Assembly: GCA_017302835.1 (NCBI GenBank)
Contig: JAFLCC010000020.1
Span: 1-47,618 of the forward strand
Source of the DNA: Deltaproteobacteria bacterium
GTDB taxonomy: Bacteria; Bdellovibrionota; Bdellovibrionia; Bdellovibrionales; Bdellovibrionaceae
Direction of reading: 5' to 3'
DNA length: 47,618 nt
Each line of letters begins with the position of its first letter. Position 1 is the stretch's first letter. Made by a program: the position numbers and the translations under genes. This document shows, one piece after another, positions 44,156 through 47,618 of this stretch. The notes under the pieces were generated by a model. That model was not told where the DNA came from. It did not search any database and worked only from the letters and a program-made list of their open reading frames with translations.

Positions 44156-44803
44156 ATGCGACAGAAAAAGTATAGACCTCAGGCTCAAGATCTATTTGAG
44201 TTGAAAGTGTCTAAGTCCCAGGAACAACAAATAAAAATCATTGAGGCCGCTATTTCATCATTTGCGGTTAAAGGACTTGAAAAAACAACTTACACCTATT
44301 TGGCAAAACTCTGTGGGATCAGCCGTCCTTTAATTCATCACTATTTCCCGGCTCTAGAAGACTTATTTCTCTTAACTGCCAGATATGTACGTGAAACTCT
44401 ACTGAAGTTAGCTATCGATGAAATGCAAAAAAATGATTTGAAAGACCCTGTTGCGCAACTAAATGGATACTCTCGAGGATGTTTAAATTGGGTAAGGGAC
44501 TATCCTCATCAATGTAGTTTTTGGTTTCTTTATTATTATCAGTCCAGTCGATCAAGTTTGGCTCGTAAGGAAAATACGGAACTCGTTACGGCTGGCCACA
44601 ATCGAATTACTTCCCTATTGGAGCAGGGTAACCAATTGGGCATTTGGAAAATTGCAGATTGTACCTATGAAGCTAAGAAGATTCAAGTGCTGGTGACCGG
44701 AGTGATGGTTTCGTGTATGACAGAAGATGGGTATCTTTCTTTGGAAAAAGCAGCCGACATTTTTTTTGACTATTTTCAAAAAATGAAAATTAAAACTAAA
44801 TAG
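44156..44803 (+). CDS. TetR/AcrR-family transcriptional regulator
   Basis: A 215-residue repressor. N-terminal HTH (about residues 22-68) with KIIEAAISSFAVKGLEKTTYTYLAKLCGISRPLIHHYF is the typical TetR_N pattern (seen as several segments), followed by a ligand-binding helical domain with no recognisable effector signature. A perfect palindrome lies 38 bp upstream. The 3' end meets the next gene's stop one base away (convergent). Likely controls the two small exported genes across the operator. Confidence 0.9.
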   Translation: MRQKKYRPQAQDLFELKVSKSQEQQIKIIEAAISSFAVKGLEKTTYTYLAKLCGISRPLIHHYFPALEDLFLLTARYVRETLLKLAIDEMQKNDLKDPVAQLNGYSRGCLNWVRDYPHQCSFWFLYYYQSSRSSLARKENTELVTAGHNRITSLLEQGNQLGIWKIADCTYEAKKIQVLVTGVMVSCMTEDGYLSLEKAADIFFDYFQKMKIKTK

Positions 44804-44804
44804 T

Positions 44805-46286
44805 CTATTTTCCTACGGAAACTAGGCGGTCGCTCAGGCGTTCAAAAAATGAGTTTCGGTATGAAATTTGCTCAAACTCATCAAAATATTGAAACATTTT
44901 ATCCAACTCAGGTTCACTTATTCTTAGTCTGAAGCGGTTCAATAGTGCTTTCGATAATGTTTGACCATTTCCCATTAGCACATTCCAGTTCTCTGAGGTC
45001 GGATTTCCTGAACCTAATTTATCTGGAGTAATTTGCTCATGCAGCCCAAATCCAAGCGATTGATAAAATCTATCTGACGAGCTGCCTTCGCTAGCGTAAG
45101 TTCCTATGCGTGTGGCGGGCCCTGCAGCGCCCGCTTCTTTTCGTACTAGGCGTGCAATGTGAAAATAGAGTGCGGGTGCTGTTAAGCCGCGCAAGCCCGG
45201 CGGAAGATCGCGATCAGGAATCATGGCAAAATTCCCGGGCTCGATGAAAAATCCTAAATCTTTTTCACCTAAAGGGAGTCGATTTACGTCGTCTAGTCGT
45301 TCACGGGAGTATGTGCGACCCAATACTTTTTCAAATGGGGCTGGAATCGATAATAAGCCATCTTGAGTTGAAGCTACCGTCGTTGATGCGATGTCTGATG
45401 CTGGGACGTTAATTTCGTTTTGCGAAAATACGTTTTTCCAGACATCAGGTCGCCAATTGGGAATACCAAAGGAAAGTGATTTTTCACTCGGATTCTCTGC
45501 CTGCATTCTGAAACCTGGAAGAAAGTGTTTTTCCGTCGCAAGAAGCGCCCTGGCCAGTTCGTCAATTTTGTCTTGCGGTAGGCCAGCTTCAGCTAAGGAA
45601 CGGCGAAGGGAATAAGGGGTACTAATTAGTCGAATGCTGCCTATGATACGTCCTTGGCCTCCTTGTTGTCCTTTCTCTCGCACGACAACATAGGTGGATT
45701 GCGATGCGTAATTAAATGCAACATAGAATAACTTTTGCAAAAAACTGGGTGGCCAACCTTTATCAGAAATATAGCGTTCAAAAACGAAATTGAGTTGTTC
45801 TAAAATAATTTGAATCATGTCACCAGCGCCGCGGCCAATTAGTAAATTAGTTTCCTTTTCTGTTCCATGAAGTTTCTCTTTCTGTCGTAATAGTTTTTGA
45901 AGTTTCGGGTCAACGGCTTCAAGTTCGACAGAACTAGTTTTTGATTTAATCAGTGGCCGAATAATTTCAACTTCAAAACTTTCATAGTCATAGACAGTTT
46001 TGGCATAACCTTTAGTAGTTATAGTATCGGAGACGAGAACAGATTTTCCGCCACGAGTTGATGATGTTAGGTATGAGCTAACAATAGAAATAGGGAACTC
46101 TTCTGATTTTCTATCCACGGGATTTAATAATAGTTCCAATACTTGGCGGTTCGTCAGAGGAACTCGCTTTTTCCCTTCATAAAAGGAACGGCATTCCGAC
46201 GCATTTGTCCCTAGCGAAAACATCACTAAAAATAAGAATGCCAATATTCGGCAGACATTTGTCGTCAAAAGCATAGCGAAAGACAT
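44805..46286 (-). CDS. Exported protein with a GNAT/acyl-HSL-synthase-like core
   Basis: A 493-residue protein with a signal peptide (about 10-29, LAFLFLVMFSLGTNA). A region around residues 195-225 (STYVVVREKG, GRIIGSIRLIS) and one around 345-415 (LGFFIEPGNFAMIPDRDLP, PALYFHIARLVRK, FYQSLGFGL) resemble the GNAT-fold acyltransferases related to LuxI/FeeM N-acyl synthases: a first strand with GSIRLI, a central E-x-x-x-F-A-x-I strand and a terminal YxSLGF. An exported enzyme of this fold is unusual, since acyl-CoA/ACP is cytosolic. SD TAAGGAG is good. Assignment tentative. Confidence 0.5.
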   Translation of the reverse strand: MSFAMLLTTNVCRILAFLFLVMFSLGTNASECRSFYEGKKRVPLTNRQVLELLLNPVDRKSEEFPISIVSSYLTSSTRGGKSVLVSDTITTKGYAKTVYDYESFEVEIIRPLIKSKTSSVELEAVDPKLQKLLRQKEKLHGTEKETNLLIGRGAGDMIQIILEQLNFVFERYISDKGWPPSFLQKLFYVAFNYASQSTYVVVREKGQQGGQGRIIGSIRLISTPYSLRRSLAEAGLPQDKIDELARALLATEKHFLPGFRMQAENPSEKSLSFGIPNWRPDVWKNVFSQNEINVPASDIASTTVASTQDGLLSIPAPFEKVLGRTYSRERLDDVNRLPLGEKDLGFFIEPGNFAMIPDRDLPPGLRGLTAPALYFHIARLVRKEAGAAGPATRIGTYASEGSSSDRFYQSLGFGLHEQITPDKLGSGNPTSENWNVLMGNGQTLSKALLNRFRLRISEPELDKMFQYFDEFEQISYRNSFFERLSDRLVSVGK

Positions 46287-46608
46287 TTATTCTCCTTAGG
46301 AGTTTCCTATGGTCAATAAATGCAATGGGGGGACCTAAGCCAGGAGTCAATTCGGTCGCGCGCTTGAACTCCCAGTCGACTTTCTAAGAAGACCGCAGTT
46401 TCTATTGCCACAATTTATTAGTGAGAATCTATAAAATTGGCCAAATCAAATTAAAAGAGACCTCAATAAACGAGTACTTGCTAAGAAACCTAAATGGCTG
46501 TTCAATTTTTTTCAATTTAACTAAATGTAAAAATCGACTACAGCACTATTGGATAATCGCTAATAAGATTGGTTAGGAGGCGGTACAATTTTCGCAATAG
46601 CAATTAGA
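46287..46608. other. 322-bp intergenic region between divergent genes
   Basis: Between the divergent GNAT-like and ChaN-like genes. Apart from the two ribosome-binding sites (TAAGGAG for the left gene; TAGGAGG at 46574-46580 for the right) I see no repeat, ORF or convincing promoter. A ChaN-side start issue is described in the findings. Confidence 0.5.
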
Positions 46609-47463
46609 GTGAAATCGCTAGGAAACTCTATTCTTTTTATAGTACTTTTTTTAAGCCATCTGGTGCAGGCTTCTAATACTTCAAGCTCTTTTCTAAGTTG
46701 CCTTCAATTTTTTTTAAAGGGTCAGCCACTTCAAATTACCCCGCCGTTCCCTAAAGAGAAAGAATCTTTAATCGAATATATCAAAAAAACTGCATCTGCC
46801 CCTAGTCTTTCAGGGTATGTTGAGAGCGCAAAAGTCGTTTTTATAGGCGAACACCACCCAAACGAATCATCTAGGAAATACGTAATTTCTCAGCTTGGTG
46901 ACCTTAAAGAAAAGGGATTCACAGTATTGGCCCTTGAGATGTTTAACTCAAAGAATCAAGAACTTCTAGATCGGTTTTCTAAGAACGAAGCGAGCTCAAA
47001 AGATCTTTTGATGTACCTTAAAGCCGAATGGGGATGGAGACCTGAAACCTACGTTGCCCTTCTTGAAGAAGCTAAGAAATTGGGAATGAAATTAGTAGCT
47101 ATTGATGACCGGACCGGTGGCGATACGCCAGCTAGGGACCAGAATATGGCCCAAGTATTAGCCAAGTTGGTAGTAGAGCAACCAGAAACCAAAATTGTAG
47201 TTTTTAGTGGTGGTATTCATGCATCCCTAGAATCTCGGGAACGAATGCATTTCCTCTTCAAAAAGAAAACAGGCTTGCCGACTTTCAGTATAATGATTGA
47301 TTGGAAAAACGATTTTAATCGAAATGTCGCAGACGGGTTTCCCAACGAATCTGTTTATGCTCTTGTTGGGGATGCCTTCGATAGCTCAGGAATACTTACA
47401 TCAACATTTGTTCATTTTGATCGAGACCGATACTTTTTTGATGCCTACCTATTTCAACCTTAG
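46609..47463 (+). CDS. ChaN-like (Tiki superfamily) exported protein
   Basis: A 284-residue exported protein (signal peptide about 1-22, LFIVLFLSHLVQA). Motifs of the ChaN/haem-binding-uptake (Tiki-like) superfamily: FIGEHH (78-83), ALEMF (108-112), a Trp-rich stretch KAEWGWRPETY, AIDDR, RDQNMAQVL, and GGIHAS (201-206). ChaN of Campylobacter binds haem; some relatives are metalloproteases. GTG 46609-46611 is the annotated start; an ATT at 46588, 7 nt after TAGGAGG, extends the signal peptide by seven residues. Function in this organism unknown. Confidence 0.75.
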   Translation: MKSLGNSILFIVLFLSHLVQASNTSSSFLSCLQFFLKGQPLQITPPFPKEKESLIEYIKKTASAPSLSGYVESAKVVFIGEHHPNESSRKYVISQLGDLKEKGFTVLALEMFNSKNQELLDRFSKNEASSKDLLMYLKAEWGWRPETYVALLEEAKKLGMKLVAIDDRTGGDTPARDQNMAQVLAKLVVEQPETKIVVFSGGIHASLESRERMHFLFKKKTGLPTFSIMIDWKNDFNRNVADGFPNESVYALVGDAFDSSGILTSTFVHFDRDRYFFDAYLFQP

Positions 47464-47578
47464 CAGATTTAGAATTATTTTGCTCTTTTGCTTTGTACAT
47501 CAACAAACCTCCCCACATTTTGGTATTTGGTAAAAATTGTTAGCCTGACTTCAGTCCATAACTGTAGGAGGTTTTCAT

Positions 47579-47618
47579 ATGAAGTGTTGGGTCTCTGCTG
47601 GCAGAGCAGAAAAAAAAC
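47579..47618 (+). CDS. Start of a gene running off the window (partial)
   Basis: ATG 47579-47581 is preceded by TAGGAGG (47563-47572) at good spacing. The first residues read MKCWVSAGRAEKK, then the window ends. Too short to identify. Only the ribosome-binding site and the frame support it. Confidence 0.5.
   Translation, partial: MKCWVSAGRAEKK

Overview
This AT-rich window (well under 50% G+C by eye) looks like chromosome of a Gram-negative, double-membrane bacterium. The evidence is a type II secretion secretin and its partners, SurA-like and beta-barrel outer-membrane proteins, lipoprotein-type signals, and a bifunctional RSH enzyme. The gene orders mutL-miaA, yicC-gmk-rpoZ-spoT and rimP-nusA-infB-rbfA-truB-rpsO-pnp-M16-dut, plus many small exported proteins of unknown function, suggest a Bdellovibrionota / former-Deltaproteobacteria lineage. 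That placement is inference; no 16S rRNA gene is present.

Layout. 1-1.16 kb: the end of an IS21-family insertion (istA cut after two of its three catalytic acidic residues, with four terminal repeats) that abuts the 3' end of a destroyed gene. 1.2-5 kb (mostly minus): YceI, then a greA / AsmA-like / GDPD operon. 5.2-6.4 kb (plus): NrnA-type DHH phosphoesterase overlapping a BFD-like [2Fe-2S] protein. 6.45 kb: an orphan IS21-type end repeat. 6.5-14.3 kb (plus): gspC-gspD-gspE followed by two exported proteins, one with a PGMGA-type tandem repeat. 14.4-23.3 kb (minus): a long run of dpm1-like, SH3/barrel, mutL, miaA, yicC, gmk, rpoZ and spoT. 23.4-24.7 kb (plus): an outer-membrane-like and a polytopic membrane protein. 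24.7-37.6 kb (minus): a translation/RNA-metabolism supercluster (rimP, nusA, infB, rbfA, truB, rpsO, pnp, M16 peptidase, dut), with a von Willebrand A lipoprotein inserted between truB and rpsO. 37.1-39.7 kb (minus): GNAT acetyltransferase, SurA-like chaperone without a PPIase domain, beta-barrel protein. 39.9 kb: tRNA-Leu(CAA).

Beyond the tRNA (40-47.6 kb) the character changes. Genes are sparse, several frames look decayed (40.87-41.6 kb), and most intact genes encode exported proteins with no cytoplasmic housekeeping role: an ADP-ribosyltransferase/DUF3626-like protein, two small Cys-containing proteins beside a TetR regulator with a clear palindromic operator, an exported GNAT-like acyltransferase and a ChaN-like protein. 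A perfect 32-bp inverted repeat with a 9-nt loop lies here. This region is the best place to look for something undescribed.

Functionally, the core genes couple transcription (greA, nusA, rpoZ), translation initiation and ribosome maturation (infB, rbfA, rimP, rpsO), tRNA modification (truB, miaA), RNA turnover (pnp, yicC, nrnA), nucleotide pools (dut, gmk), the stringent response (RSH) and DNA mismatch repair (mutL).
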